A stretch of 64,000 nucleotides of DNA from Rachycentron canadum (GCA_038496675.1 CM076662.1:22022031-22086030); one strand, 5' to 3'. Numbered from the stretch's first letter, positions 33,364-46,187 are shown. Notes: a model not told the origin generated them from the sequence alone. Made by a program: numbers and translations.

Positions 33364-34639
33364 ATTTTTGGCTCATTCTTATTGTTTCTAGTAATCGTAA
33401 CCACTTTGGTTGGTGGTAAGAAAGAAAAATATACATAATATTCCCGTTCTCTTTGGACTATCAAAAGACCTCTGAAATTAACCTTCTCTGTGATTAAACC
33501 AGGCCCACAGACTTTGAAGTAAAGTGCTTTCATCACCAGGGATCACGGCTGCCAGTACAGAAATAACTAACGTGTAGCACATTGATTGGTCACAACACAT
33601 CACTATAGGTAGTGTTTAGCTCAGTCACAACCCTCCAACAGGCTGTGACAGCCATTAGACTTCATTAAATTTGCATCATGCCCCAGAAGACCTGCTGGGC
33701 GAGTCAGTTCATGCCCCTTAACTCAGCTCTTCCCTGGGATACAGCCCGAAACTCAGTCCCTGGAGATCATGGAGCTCCCAGTGTAGTCGTCACGAGGGCG
33801 GATCCACCTGAGGCTCTTCATCTGTGCCGATGGTGAGTCTCCAGGTCCAGTCATGCCAATGAACGCCAGTGAATTAATTTATCACGTTAGCATTACTTCA
33901 GAAATCATCAGAAATCAAGTCCCGTCTGCAGTTGAGGAAGCACGACAGAGTTTCTCTGAGGCTGGAGGCTCAGACATGACTGTCTGGCTCAGGCTGCTGT
34001 TTTCAGCAGAGGCGGCGGGTTTGGGACCATGTAAATACCAAACAGGCCTTGGGGTCCACAGGCGAGCTGCTGCTTTTGTCCCTGGCCTCCCTGAGTCTTT
34101 TATCTGTCTGAGGAAAAAGAGCTGAGGCAGTGAACGCGTCTGACAAGCCCAATCGGTCACATTAACCACAGCAGTGGGGTCTACTGTCGTCACAAGTAAC
34201 CTAAGAGAAGCGTTTAGGTGTGCTGAAGCGTTTCCATGTGCAAGTGAGATTTAAAAACTTGATATTTGACACTTCTATGCATCAAAAACTGTTTCTTCAG
34301 CACTAAGTATTTATTTGTATTTATTATTCTGAAAACATGCTATGTTCCTTTACAGTAAAACATCTAATTCACATTTACTCCATGGACCATGTTCTGTGGC
34401 TATTCTCTTCTAAATTTTGATAAAATTGCTTTAAATCAAACTTTTTATCTTTGAATTCTGATTAAATTTTTGCATCGTTACAAGTATTCTTAAATTTGTG
34501 AACAACCAAATGGATGGTTTTCTTTATCCCTCTGACATGACCCATAAGAAGTGCCTCCTGAAACAGGTCCCTTTAGCAACAGGCGCTCCAGACCTTTGTC
34601 TTTATACACATGGACTGTACCGACAGGAAACCTGCCATA
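33364..34639. other. Non-coding stretch, no gene seen
   Basis: Non-repetitive. The open frames at 33853-34125 (+) and 33915-34193 (-) overlap each other and match nothing I recognise. Confidence 0.5.
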
Positions 34640-34870
34640 CTCATGGTTACTATAGTAACAGTCATGTAGGTTTAGGAAAAGATGTTGATTCGGGTTAAAA
34701 TAAGCACTTCCTCAACATTAGACAAGATTTGTTGTCATGGTTACAATAGAAACAACAAATAAACTGCAACCGTCACATGGGAATCGAACACAGCTCTCCT
34801 GTGTCATATTCCTGACTCATATTCCACCTCAACCTCCTCCTGATATGGCCTTTGTCCGTCTATAAACTAT
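34640..34870 (+). repeat. Decayed fish interspersed repeat
   Basis: TTTAGGAAAAGATGTTG, CGGGTTAAAATAAGCAC and CACATGGGAATCGAACAC recall a common teleost repeat that has a GGGAATCGAACCC segment. Assignment is from memory of the pattern. Confidence 0.4.
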
Positions 34871-34964
34871 CACAACGCACTTTTCCCTTTGCTTCTGTCG
34901 TCATGACTATGGCCACTAGATGTTGCTTAGCAACAACGATGAGGTCATAACAAGTGTCCACCCA

Positions 34965-35203
34965 CCGTGACGTCACCCATTGTTCTGAAGCCTCCACTTT
35001 GTAATTCGTCTGTCGGCCATCTTGGTTTTTTGAAACCAGTAGAAGCCATATTTGGAGGAGAAGGTGGAGCTTAGGAGGAGTGAGGGGTGGAGCTGACCTG
35101 CTCTGTCCTCTATCCTGATTGGGTGGTACAGTCTGTCAATCACACAGTAGCCACGCCCCCTAATTCATCCCCTGCTTTCTGGTCTATTTTCCTCTAAATG
35201 GGT
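34965..35203 (+). mobile_element. Family B repeat, copy 6 (truncated)
   Basis: GTGACGTCACCCATTG, GGCCATCTTGG, the GGAGGAGTGAGGGGTGG block, GATTGGGTGGTACAG and TTTTCCTCTAAATGGG are present, and then it stops. Confidence 0.75.
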
Positions 35204-36137
35204 GAAAACCTCCCGTAGATCTGATCTGACTACACGGCTCTGGTTCAATCAGCTGCTGTCGACTGATAAATGTTTGTAACTGAGGGAGTTGTGAGCATTT
35301 TGCTGAAGCTTTGATAGCACCTGTTCCATCACTTAGCAGAGCCCGAGAGGCTGACCTGGATGTGTCAGACGACAACAAAATCTTTTCAGCGTTTTACAAG
35401 CCAAACAAGGCCAGAGGCTTCGCTCCGTTACACAATAAATCAGGACGGAGTGACACAAGTATCACAGGTTGGTGAGCAGAGAAGGGGGAGCTTCAGGAAA
35501 CAGGAAACCATCTGAATGTTTCTATTCTTCAGTTTTCTTTACCACCTCAAAATAGTGTTTTGTAAAAATATTGATATTTACAAAAGTGAACTGAATCTAC
35601 TGTTTCCGAGGTCATAAATGAATTTTCATGTTCGTTCCAGTCCAGTTGATTCAGAAATCTGCAGCCAGACGTTTTGCAGCGTGCTGCTTTCCGTCCAGAC
35701 AAACTTCTGCCGGCTTTGCAGACATGGAGGTCATGTGAGCGTCGAAGGAGAGGAGGATTTTCGCAGACTGAAATGCCACCGAATCCACAGAGGTGGACGT
35801 AATCCCTTTTACTTCCCTGTTTTGTTTTGTCTGCCGTTGGGTTCCTCTGCAGCCAACAAAGCGTTGGAGCGATTTTTTTCAGTCAGTATTAAACGTCTAC
35901 GCTTAAAAAGAGGGTCTCAAAACGCCTGGCTGGCTTTCATCTCTGCTGAGTGCGTCCTCGGACTCGTAAGCAGCGGCTGAACACACAGCGTTTCTGTGGC
36001 CGATCAATAACCGTTTCCATCCCTGGAGTTTTCTCAAGCTCTGTCGATTTGAGGATTGATCCTCTAAACTCCAAATGAATGTTTGTGTTTATTCATGCCT
36101 GTGTATATGCGTTTAGCGCTTGTGTCAGTGCACATGG

Positions 36138-36138
<1 letters not shown>

Positions 36139-36187
<49 letters not shown>
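36139..36187. repeat. (GT)n microsatellite
   Basis: About 24 uninterrupted GT units. Confidence 0.95.
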
Positions 36188-36188
<1 letters not shown>

Positions 36189-36734
36189 CAGCCTGAGGCC
36201 AAAATAAGCAGTGGGCAGTCTGTGTGTACTCTGGGTAATTAGACTTCTCTCCAGAACAAAGTGATGACTTCGTTTGGATCACTTCCTGCTTCAGTATAAA
36301 ATCCATAACAACCTTAAAGATTCAGTATCATTCAGAGGATAATGATCCCAAACAAAAAGATTTGATAAAAATCATTTTTGCAGCTGTTCTGTCGCTTCGA
36401 TCAGTTTCACTCAGTGTGAAAAGTCGCTAAATTTCGGCTTTGTTGCTGAATGTCACCACGCTGATGTCAGCATTTAGCTCAAAGCACCACTGTGGCTAAG
36501 GCTCACAGAGTTGTTAGCATGACCACAGGCTCTTCTTTCAGAAATATGTGCAAAAAAAACTGTATTTATCAGAACAGTGACAGCATTAGACTTTATTTTT
36601 CTAATACCAAAGTTGAACAAAATTGACCTTTAAACTACAATTTTTCCGAACAGATTAGACTCCAACCCTTGGGTGTCTGAATCTTTTATCTGACACTGAC
36701 AAATATCCTGATGAGTCTGTATTAAATGGTGCAG

Positions 36735-36800
36735 TTCCAGGTTGTTGGCTCAGGTGGTAGCCTGACTACCTCTTCCTGGATTGGCGGCTCGTTACCTGAC
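36735..36800 (+). repeat. Possible transposon relic with GGCTCAGGTGGTAG motif
   Basis: The motif recalls a widespread fish repeat in which it is followed by a GGCGGTTCGATCCC-like segment, here decayed to GGCGGCTCGTTACC. Confidence 0.35.
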
Positions 36801-36954
36801 AAACCCAAACCTGTGTAAAAACCTGCGGCGAATCAAATATGCGGAAAAGACATCAACAACATGCATTTGAAGGTTCCACAACAGAAAGCTGAACATGAAG
36901 ATTGAAGTGGACTCAATATGTCTGGTGTCTCTGCCTCTAAGTGTCAACCCTCTC

Positions 36955-37148
36955 TGACGTCACCCACTAGTTTGTGAGCTGCTGTTTTAAAGCCTCCAGT
37001 TTGTAATTTGTTCGTCGGCCATTTTGATTTTTCATGTTGTTTCGAAGACTTGAAACTAGAGACTGACCCATTCGGAAAACGTTTACTGAGCTAATAAATC
37101 AAGGGAGAAGTAGGGACATTTTCCCATAGACTTCAATACAACCTGACC
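36955..37148 (+). mobile_element. Family B repeat, copy 7 (internally deleted)
   Basis: TGACGTCACCCACTAG, GTTTGTGAGCTGCTG and CGGCCATTTTGA, then a jump to GACTTGAAACTAGAGAC and the CAAGGGAGAAGTAGGGAC block. Confidence 0.75.
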
Positions 37149-38571
37149 TTTTATTATAATCAGTGTCACCTGCATAGTTTGACAGGGAACCTATTGTACC
37201 TCCATTTTTCAGTTTTACCTTGACATAACTTTAACTGATAAACTCGTATCTTCCTGTGGGAGGCCGTCGCACACATGAAATTAGCGACACAATTAGTCGA
37301 CACAAAGTGTTTCCTGTTGGAGAGAAATAGCTGTGTTGTCTTTGTGCCTGCTGCTGTATCATGGATTTCACCAGCAGCTCTGTGTTTTTAGGCTAAACTG
37401 TAGAATATGTGGTGGGAATGGTGGAAGACAATATTTTTGCATCATCTTTGGCTCTGATGTCGTACGGCTTGCCAAAGTTTGGAGCGTGTGTGGTTTAAAA
37501 TAGAGAACGACTGTGGGAAAATCAGAGCAGCACAATGTGAGAATCTGGCCTCCTCAAACTTTGGTCGTGGACTCCTCAATCTGTCACTTCAGCCACTTGA
37601 ACACCTCAAAACGTGCCCCCCTGACTATGAGCTCCCAACTCCCAGCATCCTCTGCTCTACCCTGGTTCTTCCAACTGAGCAGAGAGCTGGTGTGGACGTT
37701 TGTGTGTGTGTGTGTGTGATTGGGCCAAATTTTCTGCTCCAGTTTCCCTGCACTCGCCTGCTGCAGTTTGATGAAACAGACTCGTCATAAATCAGCCAGC
37801 TGAAAGGCAGCGGGAGGAAGCGCTCAGGCCTGTGTTATGAATTACAGCCTCACACTCATGTTGGGAACACACAGACCAGATCCTTCACCTGAGCTACTCA
37901 CCCACTTCACTGTATTACTTCACACCTCACTGCTCTTATATATTATTGTCACATGCTTTTTATTGAGCAGGTTCATGGCTTATTCAACAAAATGACAGAT
38001 CGATATTCCTTGGTAGACATCAGCTGGTGCTGCCTCCTGAAGTCTTGTTGTCACAGTGTGTTGCCCGGCCTCGTTCCCTGTTTCCAGTCTTTATGCTAAG
38101 CTAAACTAACCACAACGTGAAACTGGCTCAGCACAAGTGAGGCTTCATCCACCCTAATACGTTTTAGCTTTGAAATACTTTTGCTGCATTGAGCCTGGCG
38201 TCCACGCTACTCCAGAGACACCCACATCCTCTTCCTTCTTGAGTCTGATGTATGCTTCCATGATGTGGCGTGCTTCTATCATGTGACCATTTTTTGGGAC
38301 AAAAACAAATGGCATCAGTCACAATTACCACTGGTAAAAGTGAACAATGAATTACAAGCCAATAACAAACGTCACTGGCTTTGTTGTCTTTGCTATATAT
38401 AGTATATATACTTATATATACTTTGCTTTTCCTGATTTGTAGTATTTCCTGAAACTAAGCAACCAATTGAAGAGCAATATAGTTCCTGTTTATACCAGCA
38501 TGCACATGTGTACTTGAATGTGACACATATTTTTTAAGGTGTATTAGAAAGGGCCGAGATTATTTGTGATG
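37149..38571. other. Non-coding stretch, no gene seen
   Basis: Has a short GT tract (about 37700-37717), a family G relic (about 38060-38130) and a TATATA-rich palindromic spot near 38394-38420. No gene. Confidence 0.55.
38060..38130 (+). repeat. Family G relic, copy 1
   Basis: CCTGTTTCCAGTCTTTATGC followed by TAAGCTAAACTAACC matches 61705-61745 and the reverse of 63260-63290. Confidence 0.6.
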
Positions 38572-38861
38572 TAGGTCCATACAGTCTAAAGGTAGATGTT
38601 AAAGGTCCATACGGTCTAAAGGTAGATGTTAAAGGTCCATACAGTCTAAAGGTAGATGTTAAAGGTCCATACAGTCTAAAGGTGGATGTTAGAGAAGCCT
38701 GAGAGAGGAAATGTAGTAAAACTACACTGAGATGGTTTTTGGTTCTTGCAAATATAAAATACTATATATATAATACTATATAAATACTGCAAATATATCT
38801 GCTTATGGATATCAACCCTTCAAAATAAAAGACTAGAAAAAGCAAAATATGGAACCTTTAA
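38572..38861 (+). mobile_element. Family A element, copy 7 (array joined to the outer end)
   Basis: Four 30-bp units (38572-38690) run straight into GAAGCCTGAGAGAGG and ACTACACTGAGATGG. The middle of the body, including the CCAAT palindrome, is missing. The end is ATATGGAACCTTTAA. Confidence 0.8.
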
Positions 38862-40461
38862 AATTAAACTCCATTAGTATAAGTGTGGAAATCACAGTGA
38901 AGCCACAAACAGATTGTTTCCTTTATCGAACCAAGAAGCCCAAGCTATGGAAACTCACTTTAATGCCTCTTACTTTTCCCTATTATTTAATTAATTAGAC
39001 AAAAGTGGCCTTAATTTCATTTTAGGACTAATCGCCTCGAAATTAGTTTTGGTGTGACAGGATGTGCAGGATAATAACATTAGCTCATGGTTGTTAATTA
39101 AAGAGATTAGACACCAGGAAATAGGTTGTCACAGGTTTACAGATTTCAGTAAAGTCTGATGATAATGAAGAGAAAACCTCTGTTTGCAGCACTTAGTTTT
39201 ACCTGTGTGAATTATATACCCTGCTCATTTCTTCTGGTATTATATTATTAATTACACGTCTCAAAACATGCAGAAATAACACGTGTATGTGGAGCAGGTG
39301 TTGGTGTGCAGGCTTAAAACACATCTCTGTGGAGCTTTGTAGTTGTGTTACTAATCTGACGGCTGCTGTTATGGAGGTGAGGTGAAGACCGATAGAGTCT
39401 AAATCCAGTCGAGACTGAGACTGAGAGCTGCAGCAGCTCCAGCAGCTGCAGCAGCTTGTTGTGGCTGTGGATCAGCTCATTCACTGTCTGATAAGGCAGA
39501 GCTGTTTTAAAATGGAGGTCAGTGTGACACAGGAGGTGAAGCTGTGCTGTCTCTAGTCCCAGGCTGGAGTCAGCGTCCCGTGGAAACCTTGTATGTCCAC
39601 AATATCAATTTCAAAGGGAAAACTCCAGGGAAAGCTTCAGCTAAATGATGCAATTGTGGGTTTTCTCTCGGTTTATTTCATTGGCAGCGTCACATATTTT
39701 GTCTCGACAGTTTCCATCATGCTCTTGAAGGCCACTTGCCTCTGGTGATAGAGAATAAGAGAAGAAACTGAAACATCTTTGCTCCTCAAAGATTAGGAGA
39801 TAATGGATGAAGGTAACATCCTCATCATCTGAGCAGTGGATCAAACTAATGTCCAACAACAGACACCATGCAGAACCTTTTTCTACTGTACTGTGTCTTA
39901 ATTGTACTATTTATTAAGCTGCTTCAGCTCAGTTGTTGTAATAGGTTTAATATTAATACAGTGATAAATCTTATCACTGTATTAAGTGATCTCAATAAAA
40001 ATTGAGAGTAAACAAAGCTTCCTCTTCCAAGCTGCTGCTTTGAGGCCAGGAACTTCTCCCGTCACCTCAATTTTCAGATGGACACGGAAACACAGGCGAC
40101 TGTGTCCGAGCTGGACGGGCAGCTGGAGGGCGACAGCTTTAACCTTTAACGTGTCATCATGGATGGCAGGAAGAACACAGCATCAGCCAGGCCGAGCTCG
40201 CCACTGCTCCAAGGCTGGGGGATTTACTGAGACCCCGGGACCTCCTGGAGACCTCCATCTGTCTGACCAGAGGGACAGGACAGGGGGATTACAACATGAC
40301 CCACAGACTGCGTTTCCTTTTTCACTCTGATCAGATCACGACAGTAAAACGAGTTAAAGTCAATTCATTTTCTCTATAGATGGAGCCAACGTCTGAAATA
40401 AAAAGAAAACCCATAGTTCACAGCAACTGAAGCCATTTTACCATCACACAGGCCAGTGAGT
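38862..40461. other. Non-coding stretch with candidate regulatory DNA, no gene seen
   Basis: 38880-39130 is non-repetitive, with TTAATTAATTAG and GTTAATTAAAGAG (homeodomain-like). A CAG/CTG-rich spot lies at 39427-39458. The open frame at 39986-40330 shows no recognisable domain. Confidence 0.45.
38880..39130. promoter_or_regulatory. Candidate conserved non-coding element
   Basis: Several TAATTA cores, no simple repeat and no similarity to the interspersed families in this window. Resembles vertebrate developmental enhancers in texture only. Confidence 0.25.
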
Positions 40462-40622
40462 CAGTCCTGAACCAGTCCAACCTGAACCAGTCCTCCAACC
40501 TGAACCAGTCCAACCTGAACCAGTCCTCCACGTGGACCAGTCCAACCTGAACCAGTCCTCCAACCTGAATCAGTTCAACCTGGACCAGTCCAACCTGAAC
40601 CAGTCCAACCTGAACCTGTCCA
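40462..40622. repeat. 15/18-bp minisatellite (AACCAGTCC... units)
   Basis: Alternating 15-bp (AACCAGTCCAACCTG) and 18-bp (AACCAGTCCTCCAACCTG) units, about ten in total, with some diverged copies. Confidence 0.9.
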
Positions 40623-41714
40623 GGACAGAAAACACTGCAAGTGTAGCAGATTCGTGGAGGAGGTGAGACTGGGTGATGATGGAGGGATCACTGCAGAGAG
40701 GAGAAACTGGGAGGAGAGTGGTTTGTTGGGAAGATGAGGGGGAAGAGCAGAGCAGTGGCATCGGCGTGTGGGTGTGACAGATGACTCGCCAGGAAGAGTG
40801 AGAGTTTGAGAAAAAAACAGCCATCTGCTCCTTCAGGGAATTGAACTTGAACTTGTCTTAAAACGCTTTGCCACCCTCCGGCTCGACAGACACGGATTTG
40901 ATTGTCGATTAATAATGTGGTGTAAATACTCTTTACTCAACGCTGCTGCTAAGTGATCAATCATGTGTTCTGTTAAGTCAGCAGCCTGCAGGGGTGAAGG
41001 AATACTGAGCCGGAGGATAATGGAGGCAACTGCTGAACACAGAGAGTAAAAAAGCAACAGAAGAAAGTGCAGGTGCTGTTAATCAGGCGTATGAACAAGA
41101 AGGAAAAATAAATGGAGCTTAGAAAGATGCCTTCAGTTCTCACTGATGTTTTCAGCACCACTTCAGACTCTCCAGGTCCTGATTGTGACTCAGAAACACA
41201 ACCTGAGGACCTCAGCACTGGGGTGTGAGGCCGGGGTTTTTCCTCCTGTTCAACCCTTTAGACACTTGAACCTTTAGCTTGTTTTGATATTTTATCAAAT
41301 CTCACACTATTTTTCAAGAATATATATTTTTTTACAATACAACAATATAATTATGGTCTTATTATTAAAAATACAACAGAAACATAAAATACAAAATATA
41401 ATATTGTATTATAAAAAACACAAAATATACAACTATATAATTATGTGTTCCTATTATTTTGAACACCGTATACTTATTTTTTCAAAATAATTAATTCTCT
41501 TGTGTCATTTATGTTTCTGTTGTATTTTTAATAATGAATATATTATTACATTTTTTGTTGCATTTACATAAATATATTTATTGTGTTGAACAATTTAACA
41601 ATATTTAACTTTTTTTCATGTTTAGATGATAATATTATATATTGTGATACTTGGACTATATATGATATCACTAAATCCTATTGGACACTAACGGTTACAT
41701 ACGTTTTCTATTTG

Positions 41715-41790
41715 ATGACAGGAGATTCAATGAGAGAGCGAGTGGGGATGACAGGCTGCGGGTTGGACTCAAACATTTGTGTGTTTTTAC
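41715..41790 (+). repeat. Possible SINE-like relic
   Basis: TGACAGGAGATTCAATGAG with GCGGGTTGGACTCAAAC resembles the fish repeat at 28145-28240, but is more decayed. Confidence 0.25.
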
Positions 41791-42769
41791 CGGGACGCCT
41801 CAACACCAACTGTTATTTGTCACTGAAACTTGCAAAAAGTCTTTTTTTTCTCGATGATATGCAGCAGGCTGGTAACTTTTTAAACTGCTGGTTAGAAAAC
41901 TAATATTTTCTGCTGCGAGTCAGAAAAATCACAGGCTGCCATGGACGGACTAAACTATTTTTACTGTGACTTTTCAAACTTTTGTACAGCTGCATAAATG
42001 ACATTATTCAAACACAGTAACTAATGCACAGAAACCCCTGCTGTAATTAATTAAAACTAAAGCCTCTTAAAATGTCATAAATGTTACTTCACAAGGTTTT
42101 GACACTGACATGAGCTTTTATCAGATTATTTTATGACTCTAACTTCTCCTTGGAACCAGGTTTTATGTACATTAGACAACACATTAGACTTTGAGGCGTA
42201 GAACAGTGAAGTCCTGGACCTTTTTCCATTGTGTTCACACAGTGAACCACCGCCTTTATCGAGCCTCGGACAAGACTGGGAAGCCTCCCTTTGACGTGAT
42301 GTAAGTTTTGTCTTGAAGAAGCTTCATCTTAAGAAGTTCCATTCAGACAAATCCAGCCTGTAAAGAGCCTCAGAATTACTCCGTGTTGACTTCTAAGCTT
42401 GTCCAAATCATCTCAAGAGAAGTTCACGAAAGTTGGAAACACAGATCAGCTCTGGTCAGGGAACAAGAAGCGATTTCACAGTGATTGAGATCAGGGATTT
42501 TCAGCGTTAGCAGATTAACTTTTCACAGCTGTAACAATGAGACTGTGTTGAAATGGATTGAGACACTTGATTCCAAATCCTCATGGGTGCATTTGAAAAA
42601 GTCAAGAAATCCATTTAGTTTCATTAATTGAAAATGAAGTGAAGAGAAGGAATAAAGGCCCGGGGGGGTTTGGTTCCAGCCTTTTAACCTGTGTGATCCA
42701 GGAATTTTATGTCCACCGAGACTTTTACTTCTCAGATTACATCAATAAATAAAATGATGCTGGAAGTTC

Positions 42770-43170
42770 ATAGCTGACTTTCTTTGTGCGTCCCTGGCTG
42801 CAGCATGCAGGTTAAATTAAGTCTTTTGTGCCAACCCAGAACATTTCCCCAGGTTGTTTCGGCCCTGGCCCAGCTCTTCAAACACTGAAACCACACGCCC
42901 AGCAGCAAGAAAGCGTGCCTTTGGTTGAAAAGAAGCCATTGTCTGCCCCAGATGATTGTGAGTCATTGTACTGGCAGCACAAGCCCGGGAAGTCAAATGA
43001 TGTGATGTAGCAGAGAGACCTCCATTGTGGTGTCGTGTAAAGCTGTGGCAGGGACGGCGACCCCGGCAAACACCGACTGCCTGGACTTTTGCGGGAGTTT
43101 TGCATGAATAGTGAAGTAATTCAGTCAGCGGTGACGAGGTGATTAGCATTTTGAGTGGATTCACCACTGG
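42770..43170. promoter_or_regulatory. Candidate conserved non-coding element
   Basis: Non-repetitive and balanced in composition, with CCATTGTGGTG (SOX-like) and GTGATTAGCATTTTG motifs. The open frames on both strands here do not look real. Conservation is untested. Confidence 0.22.
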
Positions 43171-44472
43171 GGGCCAATCTGTGAGTAGTGAGTCTCTGGT
43201 TAGTGTCGGAGGAACAGGTCAGGTCTGCTTTCACAGCAGATCAGACTAACTCTGTATTTACACAAGGCAGAATCTGCACATGTTGATTTGACACTTTACA
43301 CAATCTTCATTAATTTAATTCAGTAATATAATATAATTTAGACAATTATATTATAATATTTGAAGATGAGATGTGTGCATTAGCAAGCAAATTCATTTTG
43401 TGAGGAACAGCCTCATTCAAGTTCTTTTTTATCGCTCATAACATTGAATGCACGTGTAACATTTTATTTCTAAATAGAATCAGAATCAGGTTTTCGCATA
43501 TGAGTGAATTTGCTTCGGTGTTTGGTTTCACAACAATAAAATAAAGACAGATGAAGAAACATAAAGCAACCTACAGCAGCTCAGACAGCTTTAATACAAA
43601 GAGAAAACTTTAACAATGAAATATTTACCGAAAAAATGGGAAAAGATATTTTTAAAAATATTACACAATATGTTGGGGGTTGGGGGTTGAGCAACAGTTC
43701 ACAGTCTGAAACTGTTTAACCTTTGGTGGTAAAGATGAGTTTAAGTGATTTATATTAAATATTTTACACTTCACAAAGTGGATAATAATTTAGAAATAAT
43801 AAATTATGAAATTAGACATTAAATGAGATTAGGAAGTAGTGAGGAAACTAATGTGTATCTGTGTAATGTAGAAAAACTCAAAGTGATGTGTGGACAGGTG
43901 ACCAGTGCTGTTGGTGGCTGATGAAGATTTTTTTAGTCTGACTAATTTCTGCATTACTAATTTAATTCACCAGCATCAATGCAGGGATTTTATAGAAGGT
44001 TTGTTTTTTGTTCATGTTTTAAAATATTTAAAATCACTTTTTTCTCTTGAGCTGCTGGACGTAGTTGAATGAGAAAAAGACTTGACACATCAAACACGGT
44101 TTCTAGTTTCTAGTCAGATTATGAAATAGGACTGGAGTAGTTGTAGCCGTAGTTATCTATAGTCATGAAAATAAGATTGTCGTTTTTTCATTGAAGAGTT
44201 AAACAAACAGGAGGAAAACAGATCTGAAATTGAAAGAATCTAAAACACTCTTCTGTCTTTTGCTCATGAATAGAAAAAAAAACTCTCAAATAGTTTTTGG
44301 CAGTTTGAAGCATAAACAGACAGACAAACATTTCAAACAACAATTTATACCGTTCTTCAGTCTTTGCTGCTAATAAGGCTGATTTGTTGTGGTATTGAAG
44401 TCCTCTTCCCCATTGAGTCGACAGATGGTGATATTCATGAAAAAAGCCTCAGCTGAAGGAGAGAGCCAAGAA

Positions 44473-44473
<1 letters not shown>

Positions 44474-44529
<56 letters not shown>
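44474..44529. repeat. (GT)n microsatellite
   Basis: About 28 uninterrupted GT units in the probable basp1 intron. Confidence 0.95.
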
Positions 44530-44531
<2 letters not shown>

Positions 44532-44641
44532 TCTGACAACACACTGTGCTATCTACCTGCTCAGTGACTGACAACCTACTGTCCATAAAATGATTTCTTA
44601 TTGCCCAGAAACACAGAGATCCAATTCAGAGAAACAGATCA

Positions 44642-44665
44642 TTTGCTGATGATACGCCGCTCTAC
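44642..44665 (+). pseudogene. Possible reverse-transcriptase motif relic of a LINE
   Basis: Reads FADDTPLY in one frame, close to the FADDTQLY / YADDTQLY catalytic motif of non-LTR retrotransposon reverse transcriptases. The surrounding bases have stops, and the fragment is only about eight codons, so chance similarity is possible. Confidence 0.3.
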
Positions 44666-45539
44666 ACGATGCACCATCTGCAACCATTGTTTGTTTGTTT
44701 TTGTTACAGTACATTTCAACTAACTCATGTGGAATGAGGTTATTAATAAAGGGAGGTTTCACCCATACTTCATGGTGATACTTCCTCCCTAACAGTGGTG
44801 TTGATTCGTGCAGATAGTTTCGCTCTTATTTTGAAACTCATGTAGCGTTTGAAAATTTAAGACAGATAAATTATATTTAACTGCCACCAATGTGCTGAGT
44901 AGAGAATTAATCCACATTCACTTGGTTTGCTTTTTTGTTTTGAACTAAGAAAACCATGTGATTTCCATTTTTGTTTGTTTTCAGAATTAAAAAACAAGAA
45001 CATTAATTTGAAAAAATTCCAATTCTGGTGATCGGAGATTCCTCTTTTCCATTTTCCCTGTTGAATTTAATAATGAAGAATCAAGAGGATGGAGAAAGAA
45101 CAGACAGATAGATTAAATGTAAATAAATAAATCTCAGGTACCTTGAAACCAAAACCATTTCCATCAACAAACGGTTTGTTTTAACCTTTATTTCATTTTC
45201 ATTTCCAAATATTTTTGATTTTGCATTAATAAACCGTGTTAAACATCTTTTACCACACCAATGTTTGGTAGCATTTTTTCAGCACTTCTCGATATGCATA
45301 AAATTATTTTTTATCTTTGACACTATATCAACATATTGGACCCAAAAAAACATACAAGACATTTAGAAAGTTGTTTTTTACTATAAAAATCACAAACATG
45401 CTCAATTGTTGTTTTTTTTTTTTTTTTTGAGCCCAGCCCCAGCTGAACATCAGATATTATTGGGGGGGGGGGTCAGAAATGATGGGATGAGGTCATCATT
45501 TCCATGTCTCATTCACTACATAAGCAGCATGTAAAAAGT

Positions 45540-45850
45540 ATTAAAAATCTATTAGTACCGTGTCTGGGAGGTGTGAATTCAATTAGCTGACTTCAGCAGA
45601 CCTCTGAGGAACTTAAAAGGCCATTCGGTAGGAGTGTTGTCTCAGTAACACACATTTTAATTTCCTTTTGCTCTTGGCATTTCAGCGGTGGAGGCTCATC
45701 TTTTTTGCCTTCTTAATTGGAAGTGCTTGATCCAAGAGGTGAGGAGTGAGCTGTGCCGAGAGTCTCCATAGTCCGGGATGTTTTTATTCACCTTCTCTCT
45801 CCACAACATTCAAACCCCGATTGTGTTGAAATAAGCTTCGCCTGATCTGA
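45540..45850. promoter_or_regulatory. Candidate conserved non-coding element upstream of the basp1 coding exon
   Basis: Non-repetitive, with GAATTCAATTAGCTGAC and CCTTCTTAATTGGAAG, ending about 300 bases before the coding exon. An intronic enhancer is one possibility; evidence is motif texture only. Confidence 0.25.
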
Positions 45851-46159
45851 GATGGGGTTTTTTTTTTCCATAAAAACATGGCTACGTAAAATATGTGATT
45901 GAACATGGGAACATTTCAGATTTTGCAGGAGTTGCTGGAGTAATTGATAACCACAAAGAGAGGCTGCTCTTCATCAGAAGTCATCCTCTGAAAAAGAGCA
46001 GTGATTCAAACATTCAGTTACTTTTGTCAGGAGCTTCATATCTTCTCAACACCTGATTTTTGTGGTTCTGCTCACACCTTTTATGATTGGTGAATGTTGG
46101 AATTTATTTTTAATGAATGTACTAATTCATAACTGTTTCTAAACTTCATTTATTTTCCC

Positions 46160-46187
46160 CTTTGTTTTCAGAAGCCAGAGATTCAAA
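46160..46187 (+). other. basp1: Splice acceptor and 5' UTR start of the basp1 coding exon
   Basis: A pyrimidine-rich tract (46145-46169) ends in TTTGTTTTCAG, with AG at 46170-46171. The exon would start at 46172 and give 16 bases of 5' UTR before the ATG. The context AAAATGG at the start codon fits a good Kozak site (A at -3, G at +4). Vertebrate basp1 genes have a non-coding first exon followed by a long intron, and this acceptor fits that structure. The matching donor was not identified in the window. Confidence 0.8.

Larger units (their letters stand above)
35204..36954. other. Non-coding stretch, no gene seen
   Basis: Includes a GT microsatellite (36139-36187) and a repeat relic at 36735-36800 (GGCTCAGGTGGTAG ... 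GGCGGCTCG). The 120-residue open frame at 35618-35980 is Cys/Arg-rich but matches no domain I recognise. Confidence 0.5.
40623..46171 (+). other. Probable basp1 intron 1 (3' part) or upstream flank, no other gene seen
   Basis: No open frame here looks like a gene. AT-rich DNA lies at 41280-41640, a pure GT tract at 44474-44529, a T run at 45412-45428, a G run at about 45462-45471, a possible reverse transcriptase fragment at 44642-44665, and two non-repetitive stretches that look like conserved non-coding DNA (42770-43170, 45540-45850). The region ends at the acceptor of the basp1 coding exon. Confidence 0.6.

Noticed and set aside
33853..34193. Overlapping 90- and 92-codon frames on opposite strands
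   Set aside because: Neither has recognisable motifs; overlap on both strands is typical of chance open frames.
35618..35980. 120-codon Cys/Arg-rich open frame
   Set aside because: Cysteine spacing does not match a zinc finger or secreted family that I know, and there is no gene structure around it.
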